DNA from: an uncultured Eubacteriales bacterium
GTDB taxonomy: Bacteria; Bacillota; Clostridia; Christensenellales; Aristaeellaceae
Assembly: GCA_902764875.1 (NCBI GenBank)
Contig: CACWXP010000006.1
Coordinates: 62,001 to 126,000 of the forward strand
DNA length: 64,000 bases
Direction of reading: 5' to 3'
Each line of letters starts with the position of its first letter. Within the stretch, counting starts at the first letter, position 1. The position numbers and the translations under genes are program-made. The notes under the pieces were generated by a model, which saw only the letters and a program-made list of their open reading frames with translations, did not search any database and had not been told where the DNA came from. Of this stretch, positions 34,238 through 42,563 are shown in pieces.

Positions 34238-34984
34238 ATGGACAGCGAAATCACCGTTCGGCATCTGCTGGATTTATGCCGAAAAAACGACAGAACAGGC
34301 CTGTGGCAGTATTCCGGTTTTCTGACACCGGCAGAACAGGACGACTTTCTGCGCTGCCCGGAGGCGAAGCACTATTGCTTCCGAATGACCGGGGGATACG
34401 AAGCGGCGGAAAGAAAAATCCTGGCGGCAGGGGACGAAGAAGTATCCGGAGCACCTGATGTGCCGGTTCGTGTCGTTGAAATCTGGCCGAAGTCCGAGAA
34501 ATACGCGGAAGAGCTGACGCACCGGGATTATCTCGGCGCGATTCTGGGACTTGGAATTGAGCGCAGCCTGATTGGCGACATTCTGACGCGGGATCATCGG
34601 GCCTGGGTTTTCTGCCTGACTTCCGCCGCGGAACTGCTGGCTTCTTCGCTGATGCAGGTGCGCCGTACAACGGTGGTGGCGGAAATGACCTCACCTGACA
34701 TTCCGGAACTGGCGCCGCGGTTCGCATTGCTGCGGCTGAACATTGCCTCGGAGCGGTTGGACGCCGTATGCGCGGCTTTTACCGGGCTTTCCAGGGGACA
34801 GGCGGAGAAACTGTTCGGCGCGGAAAAAGTATTTGTCAACGGTAGGACCATCACTGACAAAAGTGCACGGCTGAAAACAGGAGATATCCTATCCGTTCGC
34901 GGATTCGGCAAGGCGGTATACGACGGGATTGAGCACGAAACCCGGAAAAGCAGGCTCTGGGTCATCCTGCGAAAGTATACGTGA
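34238..34984 (+). CDS. ylmH: YlmH-type S4 RNA-binding protein
   Basis: A 248-residue protein of the YlmH family. The N-terminal two thirds contain the family core (HRDYLGAILGLGIERSLIGDIL), and an S4 RNA-binding fold occupies about residues 165-230 (ERLDAVCAAFTGLSRGQAEK, VFVNGRTI). YlmH in Bacillus helps rescue stalled 50S-peptidyl-tRNA complexes. In many Bacillota it lies just after ftsZ with ylmD-G; here it is 24 kb away, 2 bases after guaD. Confidence 0.9.
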   Translation: MDSEITVRHLLDLCRKNDRTGLWQYSGFLTPAEQDDFLRCPEAKHYCFRMTGGYEAAERKILAAGDEEVSGAPDVPVRVVEIWPKSEKYAEELTHRDYLGAILGLGIERSLIGDILTRDHRAWVFCLTSAAELLASSLMQVRRTTVVAEMTSPDIPELAPRFALLRLNIASERLDAVCAAFTGLSRGQAEKLFGAEKVFVNGRTITDKSARLKTGDILSVRGFGKAVYDGIEHETRKSRLWVILRKYT

Positions 34985-35022
34985 GACAGAGAATCATCAA
35001 GGGATAAAACGGAGTTGAGGAC

Positions 35023-35784
35023 ATGATTTACGAACTGGAAGATACAACACCTGCTGCAAAACTGTTTGAAGGATGGCAGGAAACACTGATTACATCCTGC
35101 CTGCAGAAGGTGATGGGAAAGATTCTTGTAACAGATCCGGTGAAACCGGAATCTGCCATGGCCTCTCTGGGCTGCTTTGTTTTTGCCGCCGGGAAACCGG
35201 ACCGCGAGCTGATTCTTGCCAAACCGGATGGCTTTATCATCATGGTACCGCAGAACGCAAACTGGGCAGCGCTGATCGAGGACTGCTGGCCGGATGCCAT
35301 AAAATTCACCCGCTACGCGATCAGAAAAGATACGCGGTTTAACATTACTCAACTGGAAAGGATAATCAGAGGGCTTCCTGCAGGATATAAGCTGAAGGCC
35401 ATTGACGCAGAACTCTACGATCTGTGCCTGCTGGATCCGGTGACCGCCGATTTTGTTTCCACTTTCGGGAGCAAAGAAAGATACCTTACACTTGGCCGGG
35501 GCGTTGTGATCCTGAAGGATGGCAGGATCGTCTCCGGCGCATCTTCCTATTCAAGATACAGGGAAGGCATCGAAATAGAAGTAGATACCATTCCGGAAGA
35601 AAGGCATAAGGGACTCGCCAGCATCGCCTGCGCATCGCTGATCCTGCACTGCCTGGAAGAAGGTCTGTATCCCAGCTGGGACGCGCATAATATGGATTCC
35701 GTCCGTCTTGCGGAGAAACTCGGATATGAATTCGATCATGCATATACCGCCTATGAACTGTCCAGTCAGGAAAGAACACATTAA
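35023..35784 (+). CDS. GNAT acetyltransferase, ZmaR/PF12746 type
   Basis: A 253-residue protein of the larger GNAT_acetyltran group that includes the zwittermicin resistance enzyme. The N-terminal half is a family-specific domain. The C-terminal half has the GNAT core IEIEVDTIPEERHKGLASIACASLI and LYPSWDAHNMDSVRLAEKLGY. The substrate is unknown. It opens the accessory gene array that runs on the plus strand to 42.6 kb. Confidence 0.85.
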   Translation: MIYELEDTTPAAKLFEGWQETLITSCLQKVMGKILVTDPVKPESAMASLGCFVFAAGKPDRELILAKPDGFIIMVPQNANWAALIEDCWPDAIKFTRYAIRKDTRFNITQLERIIRGLPAGYKLKAIDAELYDLCLLDPVTADFVSTFGSKERYLTLGRGVVILKDGRIVSGASSYSRYREGIEIEVDTIPEERHKGLASIACASLILHCLEEGLYPSWDAHNMDSVRLAEKLGYEFDHAYTAYELSSQERTH

Positions 35785-35811
35785 GCAAAGAAAAGATGAA
35801 GAGGAAACGCC

Positions 35812-36288
35812 ATGATTTTCAGAAAAGCAGACGCGAGTGATGCAAAGACTGTATTAGCCCTTTACAGGGCGGTGATCGGAACGCCGTTTTGCGTGTGGGA
35901 CGAATCGTATCCGGGCGAGACGGAGATTCAGGGAGACCTTGCGGCCGGAACGCTTTATGTGCTGGCAAGAGACAGCGAGGTGATCGGCGCGATTTCCATT
36001 GTTCCGGAAAACGAGACGGATAATCTCGATTGCTGGAAGGTGAGAGAAAACGCCCGCGAGTTTGCAAGGGTTGCGGTCAGACCGGATTGTCAGCAGCAGG
36101 GACTCTCTTTTTATCTGGTCGATGGGGTCATCCGGGAACTGAAGGAGCAACATACCGCAGCGATTCATATTGCCGTAGCAAAAAGCAATATCCCGGCGCA
36201 GAAGCTTTACAGAAAGATGGGATTTGACTTTTGCGGAGAGGCTGATCTTTTCGGAAATCATTATTTTCTGTGCGAAATGATTCTGTGA
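35812..36288 (+). CDS. GNAT acetyltransferase
   Basis: A 158-residue single-domain GNAT. REFARVAVRPDCQQQGLSFYLV contains the acetyl-CoA loop and strand 4, and AVAKSNIPAQKLYRKMGF completes the fold. AAGAGGAA precedes the start. Located 27 bases after the previous acetyltransferase gene, no terminator between. Confidence 0.86.
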   Translation: MIFRKADASDAKTVLALYRAVIGTPFCVWDESYPGETEIQGDLAAGTLYVLARDSEVIGAISIVPENETDNLDCWKVRENAREFARVAVRPDCQQQGLSFYLVDGVIRELKEQHTAAIHIAVAKSNIPAQKLYRKMGFDFCGEADLFGNHYFLCEMIL

Positions 36289-36337
36289 ATGTGTGCAGGC
36301 TGGAGGAACGCAGATCACGGTTGCGGAGGGAAAGAAA

Positions 36338-36808
36338 ATGATCATCAGAAGACTGGAAGAGAAGGATGCCCGGGCGGTTTCGGAACTGATTATTACAACG
36401 ATCCGGATTTCCAACGTCGGGGATTACCCTGCGGATCTTATGGAGGAGCTTGTGAAAACACAGACGGCGGAACATGTGCTTGAGAGGGCTTCCTGGACAC
36501 ACTTCTACGTTGCGGAAGAAGACGGCATGATTATCGGCTGCGGAGCGATCGGCCCTTACTGGGGTAAAGAAGACGAAAGCAGCCTGTTCAGCATTTTTGT
36601 CCATCCGGATTCTCAGGGAAAAGGCGTCGGACGGGCCATTGTTGAAACACTGGAAAAGGATGCGTTCGCCCTGCGCGCCAGACGGATTGAAATTCCGGCA
36701 TCCATTACCGGACTTCCGTTTTATCAGAAGATGGGTTATTCGTTCAAAAACGGAAACGATCAGATCGACGAAGAACAGCTGTACCGGCTGGAGAAGATCA
36801 GATTCTGA
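36338..36808 (+). CDS. GNAT acetyltransferase
   Basis: A 156-residue GNAT. SIFVHPDSQGKGVGRAIVETLE is a textbook acetyl-CoA binding loop, followed by LPFYQKMGY. The frame extends 45 bases further upstream, but GGAGGGA before the ATG at 36338 and the conserved N-terminus MIIRRLEEKDA define the start. Confidence 0.87.
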   Translation: MIIRRLEEKDARAVSELIITTIRISNVGDYPADLMEELVKTQTAEHVLERASWTHFYVAEEDGMIIGCGAIGPYWGKEDESSLFSIFVHPDSQGKGVGRAIVETLEKDAFALRARRIEIPASITGLPFYQKMGYSFKNGNDQIDEEQLYRLEKIRF

Positions 36809-36829
36809 GCGGGAACGGAGGGGACAGAG

Positions 36830-37258
36830 ATGACCGGAGAAGATGCGAAAATGAACTGCAGAATCATTGAAGGGGCGGATCAGATCAATACTGATGAAGT
36901 TGTGAAGCTCCTGCGAACAACCTATTGGGCGAACAAACGCTCAAAGGAACAGATCCGGAAATCCATGGACAACTCCGTCTGCTACGGTGTTTACCTTGAC
37001 GATGAACAAAAACTGATCGGCTTTGCCCGGGTGATCAGCGATTTCGCGACCACTTATTATCTGGCGGATGTGATCATTGATCCGGATTATCAGCACCGGG
37101 GACTGGGCAAAATGCTGGTATCCTATATCGTCACCCTGCCGCAGTATGCCGGACTTCGCGGCATTCTGCTGACAAGGGACGCGCACGGGCTGTATGAAAA
37201 ATACGGATTTGAAACAGTTGAAGGCAGGGCCATGGTTAAAGCGCCGGGCAGAACATGA
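36830..37258 (+). CDS. GNAT acetyltransferase
   Basis: A 142-residue GNAT with DVIIDPDYQHRGLGKMLVSYI and HGLYEKYGFETV. The N-terminal WANKRSKEQIRKSMDNS is characteristic of a small acetyltransferase subgroup common in Clostridia. GGAGG 8 bases before the ATG at 36830 supports this start, although an ATG at 36851 is closer to the domain. Confidence 0.86.
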   Translation: MTGEDAKMNCRIIEGADQINTDEVVKLLRTTYWANKRSKEQIRKSMDNSVCYGVYLDDEQKLIGFARVISDFATTYYLADVIIDPDYQHRGLGKMLVSYIVTLPQYAGLRGILLTRDAHGLYEKYGFETVEGRAMVKAPGRT

Positions 37259-37360
37259 CGGGATTTGTGAGTGACCGGAAACCTGTGTTTCAAAAACAGA
37301 TTTGGAAGAGACGAACTTGTCGGAGCAAGCCGCATCAAGATGACTGCGGAGGGGATGAAC

Positions 37361-37906
37361 ATGGTTTACTACAAAAGCGATGAGCTGATGATCCGTAACA
37401 TGGAAGAAGAGGACGGTCCGGTTTTTGTCGAGGAATTTACAGCCCAGGGATGGCATCCGGATCCCGCCGTATATCAGAGACGACTTGAAGATCAGGCAGA
37501 GGGGAAATGTATTGCCCTGACGGCTGTCTGTCAGGGACATCCGGCAGGATCAGTCTATGTATATCTGACAGCGAAGGAAGGACCGTTCAAAGGAAAAGGC
37601 TGGCCGATCATCGTCGATTTCAACGTGCTGAAGAAGTTTCAGCGAAAAGGGATCGGAAGCAAGCTTATGGACAGCGCCGAACAAATCGCAGGACAGTACG
37701 CGGATACCGTCTGTCTGGGCGTCGGACTGTGCAGGGAATACGGCAGCGCACAGCGAATGTATGTCAAACGCGGATATATTCCGGACGGAACGGGCGTCTG
37801 GTATCAGGACAAGCAATGCGTTCAGTATGTGACAACCTGCACCGTGGATGACGATCTGGTTCTCTATCTTTCAAAGAAACTGCCCGGAAAGGATGATGAA
37901 AAATGA
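37361..37906 (+). CDS. GNAT acetyltransferase
   Basis: A 181-residue GNAT. WPIIVDFNVLKKFQRKGIG forms strand 4 and the acetyl-CoA loop, and GSAQRMYVKRGYIPDG the end of the fold. GGAGGGG 6 bases before the ATG at 37361 sets the start. The stop overlaps the start of the next, fragmentary gene by four bases (ATGA). Confidence 0.85.
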   Translation: MVYYKSDELMIRNMEEEDGPVFVEEFTAQGWHPDPAVYQRRLEDQAEGKCIALTAVCQGHPAGSVYVYLTAKEGPFKGKGWPIIVDFNVLKKFQRKGIGSKLMDSAEQIAGQYADTVCLGVGLCREYGSAQRMYVKRGYIPDGTGVWYQDKQCVQYVTTCTVDDDLVLYLSKKLPGKDDEK

Positions 37907-38235
37907 GAGAAGCGCTGTTGATTTCAGAACGGATCAGGCCGGAAAAGGGAGACAAAATCATCATTAAACGCTATCCGAACAGCTTTCTGGAAACGGAACT
38001 GGATGCGTATCTGAAAAGCCTGCAAATCGATACGCTGATCGTATGCGGTATGATGACGCATATGTGTGTGGATACAACGGTCCGGGCAGCGATGGATTAC
38101 GGCTACCGGGTGAAGCTCGTTGCCGACGCATGCGCCACCATGGATCTGGAGCTGAACGGAGAAATCATTCCGGCAGACACCGTACACAAGGCTTTTATCG
38201 CCGCACTGGCCGGCGTGTTTGCAACGATTGTCTGA
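37903..38235 (+). CDS. Isochorismatase-family fragment
   Basis: A 110-residue piece of a cysteine hydrolase, about 60 per cent of normal length. The catalytic Cys lies in GMMTHMCVDTTVRAA and the Lys in IIKRYPNSF, but the N-terminal strand carrying the catalytic Asp is missing. The present N-terminus MREALLISERIRPEKG appears to join directly to the Lys-containing region. Its start overlaps the preceding GNAT gene, so it is still positioned for translation, but it cannot have the family triad. I regard it as a deletion derivative, probably inactive. Confidence 0.65.
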   Translation: MREALLISERIRPEKGDKIIIKRYPNSFLETELDAYLKSLQIDTLIVCGMMTHMCVDTTVRAAMDYGYRVKLVADACATMDLELNGEIIPADTVHKAFIAALAGVFATIV

Positions 38236-38252
38236 AAGGAGGCAAACCAACC

Positions 38253-38804
38253 ATGCTTGAAACGGAACGCCTTATTCTTCGGCGCTGGGAAGACACCGAT
38301 GCAGAAAACCTGTATGAATATGCAAAGGATCCGGATGTCGGGCCTATTGCCGGCTGGCCGCCGCATCGGGATCTTAACGAGAGCCGGGACGTGATCAGAA
38401 ACGTGTTGTCCGGCAAGGAAGCCTATGCCATCTACCTGAAAAGCGAATGTAAGGCCATCGGAACCGTTGAGCTGAAACTGAACGGTCATACGGATCTGAC
38501 CGAACGCGACGACGAATGTGAACTGGGATACTGGCTGGGGAAACCGTTCTGGGGGCAGGGCATCATGCCCGAAGCCGTCAGAGAGATACTCCGTCATGCT
38601 TTTGAGGATCTCGGTATGACCAGAGTCTGGGTCGGATACTATGAAGGCAACGCCAAATCAAAGCGCGTGCAGGAGAAATGCGGATTTCGATTTCAATGGA
38701 GATCGGAAGATGTTGATGTGCCGCTTATGAACGAGAAACGAACAGGTTATGTAAGCAGCATCACTAAAGAACAGTGGCAGCAGGATCGGAGGAGACAGAC
38801 ATGA
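38253..38804 (+). CDS. GNAT acetyltransferase, RimJ/RimL type
   Basis: A 183-residue acetyltransferase. LETERLILRRWEDTDAENLY begins the fold, ELGYWLGKPFWGQGIMPEA is the RimL-type acetyl-CoA loop, and SKRVQEKCGFRF ends it. AAAGGAGG lies upstream of the ATG at 38253. The stop overlaps the msrA start (ATGA). Confidence 0.87.
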   Translation: MLETERLILRRWEDTDAENLYEYAKDPDVGPIAGWPPHRDLNESRDVIRNVLSGKEAYAIYLKSECKAIGTVELKLNGHTDLTERDDECELGYWLGKPFWGQGIMPEAVREILRHAFEDLGMTRVWVGYYEGNAKSKRVQEKCGFRFQWRSEDVDVPLMNEKRTGYVSSITKEQWQQDRRRQT

Positions 38805-39292
38805 AAACCATTTATCTTGCCGGCGGATGCTTCTGGGGAGTGCAGAAATTCTTTGATCAGTATGACGGCGTTGTTTCGACAGAGGTCGGTTATGCCAACG
38901 GCCCGGACAGTGCACCCAGCTATCAGGACGTATGCAACAACAGCGGGCACGCCGAAACCATCCGTATTGACTATGACGAGGACAAAATCTCACTGAAAGA
39001 GCTTCTGAACTATTACTTTATGGTGATAGATCCCCTGTCCGTGAACAAACAGGGGAATGACCGGGGCATACAGTACAGAACCGGGATTTATTACGTGTCG
39101 GAAGATCAGCTGCCGGAGATTCAAGCGGTCTATCACGAACAGGAAGAAAAGGCCGGAGCGAAGCTGGCGGTGGAGCTTGAACCGCTGACCAATTTTTTCG
39201 CGGCGGAGGAGTACCACCAGAAATACCTGGACAAAAATCCCGGCGGCTACTGCCATATTCCCGGCAGCTACTTTACGCTGGGAAAAGAATGA
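38801..39292 (+). CDS. msrA: Peptide methionine-S-sulfoxide reductase MsrA
   Basis: A 163-residue enzyme that repairs methionine-S-sulfoxide in proteins. The catalytic Cys is in GGCFWG at residues 8-13, and GVVSTEVGYANG and CNNSGHAETI are the conserved substrate-pocket segments. No MsrB domain is fused. GGAGGAG precedes the ATG at 38801. It is coupled to the upstream acetyltransferase gene. Confidence 0.94.
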   Translation: MKTIYLAGGCFWGVQKFFDQYDGVVSTEVGYANGPDSAPSYQDVCNNSGHAETIRIDYDEDKISLKELLNYYFMVIDPLSVNKQGNDRGIQYRTGIYYVSEDQLPEIQAVYHEQEEKAGAKLAVELEPLTNFFAAEEYHQKYLDKNPGGYCHIPGSYFTLGKE

Positions 39293-39358
39293 AAAAAGAA
39301 ACGGGAATGAAAAAGGAAACAGCGGGATGGTTCAATATACTGATGAAGGAGAAGAAAG

Positions 39359-40021
39359 ATGCTGCCAACGGTTGAGCAGGCACTGTGCGAACTGAAACTT
39401 GCTGAAGAGCTGAATCCGGGCCCGTGGGTTCAACATTCGATCCATGTCGGCATTGCCGCAAGGAATATTGCAAAGAAGATCCCGCGAATGAATCCGGAAA
39501 AGGCCTATATCGTCGGACTGCTGCACGATATCGGCAGAAGGGTCGGCATTGTGGATATTCCGACACATATTTATGAGGGATACCGGTACTGTATGGAAAA
39601 AGGATGGGATGAATGCGCCCGGATCTGCATGACACATTCATACCTTCGGATGCAGGATGAATTTACCCATGAACCGGAAGATGAGAAGGAAAAGGTTATC
39701 AAGGCATACATCATGCATTGCCAGACGGATGATTACGATCGGCTGATTCAGCTGTGCGATTCGGTGGCAGTTGACTACGGATTTGTGATCCTTGAGAAGC
39801 GGTTTGTGGATGTTACCAGGCGATACGGGATCATGGAAGATTATATCAAGGGATGGGATGTTGCCTTTGAGATCAAGGAAGCCTTTGAAAAGGAAATGGG
39901 CTGCTCCATTTATGATGCTTTGCCGGATGTGGGCAGGACTTCGCTCCTGACGCCGAAACCCTGGACGCCCGGGGACAAAGAGAAAAGAAAAAATACGGAG
40001 AAGGAAGATCATGCACAGTGA
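39359..40021 (+). CDS. HD-domain phosphohydrolase
   Basis: A 220-residue metal-dependent phosphohydrolase. The HD pattern is HSIHVG, then LLHDIGRR (the HD pair), with further His and Asp residues downstream (HSYLRM, LCDSVA). The substrate is unknown; small nucleotides are typical. The C-terminus is Lys-rich. It overlaps the next gene by 11 bases. Confidence 0.82.
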   Translation: MLPTVEQALCELKLAEELNPGPWVQHSIHVGIAARNIAKKIPRMNPEKAYIVGLLHDIGRRVGIVDIPTHIYEGYRYCMEKGWDECARICMTHSYLRMQDEFTHEPEDEKEKVIKAYIMHCQTDDYDRLIQLCDSVAVDYGFVILEKRFVDVTRRYGIMEDYIKGWDVAFEIKEAFEKEMGCSIYDALPDVGRTSLLTPKPWTPGDKEKRKNTEKEDHAQ

Positions 40022-40631
40022 ACTGTCGGAAACCATCCATCAGATCCCTGCTTCCATTGCCGTCCTTCTCGGCGATGAGACCGGAAAGATGGATGGTCTG
40101 GGAAAATCGCGGGCGCAGGTACTGCTTTTTGACGAGTATGTGCTGAAAATTCGACCTGCAGGCGACTGGAATACAGTGGATGTGCAGATCCTGCAGTGGC
40201 TTGCCGGAAAGGCGCCTGCACCGGAGGTTGCTGCTCATGAAGTGCGGAACGGGCAGGACTGGCTGCTGATGACGCGCCTGCGGGGAAAAGAACTGTGCAA
40301 ACCGGACGTGATGAACAACCCTGTGAAATCCTGGCTGAAAGAAGAACAGGCTGTTAACGACCTGAAATATGAGACGCTGCTGAAATTGTATTTCGGCGGA
40401 GTGGAAAGTAAAGACGTTACCATACACAACATTGAAGTGTTTGAGGAGCAGGCCAGGAAGGATCTGGCAGTCCTGCAAACTTATAAAGAAAACCTGGAAA
40501 AGGTGCTTGATCAGAATGATCATCTTTATTACTATTTGACGGTCACCTTTGGAATGGATACTTATGAAGCCTATCTGAAATGGTGCGATCAGGCAAAAAC
40601 GATGTTGAAATCATTTGACGGAGGGGAATAG
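40011..40631 (+). CDS. Aminoglycoside kinase N-lobe fused to PadR C-domain
   Basis: A 206-residue chimera. Residues 1-103 follow the N-terminal lobe of aminoglycoside 3'-phosphotransferases (LLGDETGKMDGLGKSRAQVL, LFDEYVLKI with the ATP-binding Lys, WLLMTRLRGKELC). The catalytic loop with its HGD motif is absent. From about residue 105 the sequence becomes the helical C-terminal effector domain of a PadR regulator (ETLLKLYFGGV). The joint falls near 40310-40330 without a frameshift. It cannot be a working kinase. It may be a leftover of illegitimate recombination between two resistance-type genes. Confidence 0.7.
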   Translation: MHSELSETIHQIPASIAVLLGDETGKMDGLGKSRAQVLLFDEYVLKIRPAGDWNTVDVQILQWLAGKAPAPEVAAHEVRNGQDWLLMTRLRGKELCKPDVMNNPVKSWLKEEQAVNDLKYETLLKLYFGGVESKDVTIHNIEVFEEQARKDLAVLQTYKENLEKVLDQNDHLYYYLTVTFGMDTYEAYLKWCDQAKTMLKSFDGGE

Positions 40632-40635
40632 TGCA

Positions 40636-41034
40636 ATGAAACGTGAACTGGGAATTGCAAGATGCGGACTGGCGTGCTGTCTGTGCTCTGAGAACGTGAC
40701 ATGCAAAGGCTGCAAACAGGACGGTTTCCTGGATCTGTCCTGGTGCAAGGACGCGGAATGGTGCGAGAACAGGAAATGCTGCATTGCCAAAGGTATTGAC
40801 GCCTGCTGGGTTTGTCAGGACAGCTCGTGCAGGAAAGGGCTGTTCGCCAGCAAGATCAAACCGCTGGCCTTTACGGAATATGCCCGACGGTATGGAACAG
40901 AAGCGCTTCTGGACCGTCTGGAAGCCAACGAAAAGGCCGGGATCGTATATCATCGCGAAGGCATCATGGGGGATTATGATGATTTCGACGACCTTGAGTC
41001 TTTGATTGATTTCATCAGAACGGGGAAACGGTAA
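40636..41034 (+). CDS. DUF3795 Cys-rich protein
   Basis: A 132-residue cysteine-rich protein. The N-terminal half has about fourteen cysteines in paired spacing (RCGLACCLCSENVTCKGC, WCENRKCC, CWVCQDSSC), which fits two bound zinc ions or an iron-sulfur cluster. The C-terminal half is helical and acidic. Function unknown. GGAGGGG precedes the ATG at 40636. Similar modules occur fused to other domains at 42564-43817 and 62178-62804, and as a remnant at 62808. Confidence 0.8.
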   Translation: MKRELGIARCGLACCLCSENVTCKGCKQDGFLDLSWCKDAEWCENRKCCIAKGIDACWVCQDSSCRKGLFASKIKPLAFTEYARRYGTEALLDRLEANEKAGIVYHREGIMGDYDDFDDLESLIDFIRTGKR

Positions 41035-41071
41035 ACGTGCATGAATCCGCGCAGACGGAGGGAAAAGACCC

Positions 41072-41560
41072 ATGATCACCATGCGTAAAATGACAGACAC
41101 TGAATTCCTTCGTTTCAAAGAATACAGCGTTACGGACTATGCGGCGGATCTGGTCAGGGGAGAAAGGCTTGACAAAGAGCAGGCACTGAAAAAGGCAGAG
41201 GCTGAATTCAGCGGAATGCTCCCGGATGGTCCGGATACGGCAGATCAGTTTCTGATGATGCTCCAAGACGTAAAGACCGGAAAAGAAGTCGGCTGGATCT
41301 GGTTTTTCTATGAAGAGAACGAAAAAGGTATCAAGCAGGTTTTTCTGAACGACTTTCTGATCTATGAAGACGAGCGAAGAAAGGGATACGCTGCAGCAGC
41401 TCTTCATGAAATGGAACAGAAGGCTAAAGCCGACGGGCGTACAGAGGTCATCCTCTACGTGTGGGAACACAATGTACCGGGATTCAACCTGTATCAGAAA
41501 TGCGGATATACAGCTGTTCAACAGAGTGAGAGCGGAACAGCCATGAAGAAAATGCTTTAA
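41072..41560 (+). CDS. GNAT acetyltransferase
   Basis: A 162-residue GNAT. LNDFLIYEDERRKGYAAAAL is the acetyl-CoA loop, and LYVWEHNVPGFNLYQKCGY the final strand-helix unit. GGAGGGA precedes the start. The 250-base gap that follows (41561-41815) contains a weak promoter-like TTGTGG/TATGGT pair at 41655-41681 and otherwise nothing I recognise. Confidence 0.86.
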   Translation: MITMRKMTDTEFLRFKEYSVTDYAADLVRGERLDKEQALKKAEAEFSGMLPDGPDTADQFLMMLQDVKTGKEVGWIWFFYEENEKGIKQVFLNDFLIYEDERRKGYAAAALHEMEQKAKADGRTEVILYVWEHNVPGFNLYQKCGYTAVQQSESGTAMKKML

Positions 41561-41815
41561 CGGCCAAGGAAACAGTCGCGAACGGAACGCATATCGCGGT
41601 ATTGGCGGGCAAAATCGGTTCGTCTGACCTGCTGTTCTCCGTGCCACCCTGAAATTGTGGAAAATCAGCCTCCGATATGGTAAACTCTCAAATGCGGTTT
41701 CAGTCAGTCGACGACCGCTGAACGATCTGACATGGTAGTAGACCTCTCGATTTTCTGCGATGAAGGCAATGAAAGTGAAACGGAACGAAAGAAATTGAAT
41801 CAGGAGGGCATGATC

Positions 41816-42562
41816 ATGGAGTATATTCAGGTAACGAGAGAAAACATTGAAAAAGAACATATCTGCTGCGCGATATCCAACAACAAGGATGTTCAGGTCT
41901 CCTCAAAGAAAGCCTGGCTGACAAACCGGTTTGATGACGGACTTGTTTTCCTGAAAAGCACAGAACGTGGGAAATGTTTCATAGAATATATCCCGGCTGA
42001 AAACGCATGGAATCCGATTGATGCAGATGGATATATGTATATTGACTGCCTCTGGGTTTCCGGCTCTTTCAAAGGACACGGATACTCCAATGACCTGCTC
42101 AGCGCCTGCATTTCAGACAGTAAGGAGAAAGGCAAAAAGGGATTGTGCATTCTGTGCGCTGCAAAGAAAAAGCCTTTTCTCGCCGATCCGAAGTTCCTGA
42201 AGTATAAAGGATTTACTGTATGCGATGAAGCGGATAACGGCATCCAGCTTTGGTATCTGCCCTTTTCACCGGATGCTGAACCGCCGAAATTCAAAGAATG
42301 TGCCCGGCATCCCCATACAGATGAAAAAGGGTACGTTCTGTACTATACAAGCCAGTGCCCGTTCAATGCAAAATATGTCCCGATTGTTGAGCAAACTGCG
42401 AAAGCGCATGGCATACCGTTCAGGGCTATTCATATTGACAAAAAAGAAGATGCGCGGACAGCGCCGACACCCATCACAACTTACGCGCTGTTCCATGACG
42501 GAAAATACCTGACAAACGAGCAGATGAATGATACAAAGTTTCTGAAATTGGCCGGTGAATAA
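41816..42562 (+). CDS. GNAT-YoaP two-domain protein
   Basis: A 248-residue protein with an N-terminal GNAT-like fold (YIDCLWVSGSFKGHGYSNDLL) and a C-terminal thioredoxin-like YoaP domain (GYVLYYTSQCPFNAKYVPIVE, then PTPITTYALFHDGKYLT). The CPF motif keeps one Cys of a thioredoxin-type active site. Members are common in Clostridia near peptide or antibiotic genes, but the reaction is unknown. The ATG at 41816 follows AGGAGGGC by about six bases; the ATG at 41810 overlaps that site. Confidence 0.83.
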   Translation: MEYIQVTRENIEKEHICCAISNNKDVQVSSKKAWLTNRFDDGLVFLKSTERGKCFIEYIPAENAWNPIDADGYMYIDCLWVSGSFKGHGYSNDLLSACISDSKEKGKKGLCILCAAKKKPFLADPKFLKYKGFTVCDEADNGIQLWYLPFSPDAEPPKFKECARHPHTDEKGYVLYYTSQCPFNAKYVPIVEQTAKAHGIPFRAIHIDKKEDARTAPTPITTYALFHDGKYLTNEQMNDTKFLKLAGE

Positions 42563-42563
42563 T

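Noticed and set aside
41561..41815. Possible gene fragment in the gap (frame with AVLAGKIGSSDLLFSV)
   Set aside because: Too short and no family recognised; could be chance.
35023..42562. Integron-like cassette array
   Set aside because: No integrase gene and no attC-like inverted repeats in the short gaps; ATGA overlaps argue for ordinary operon structure.
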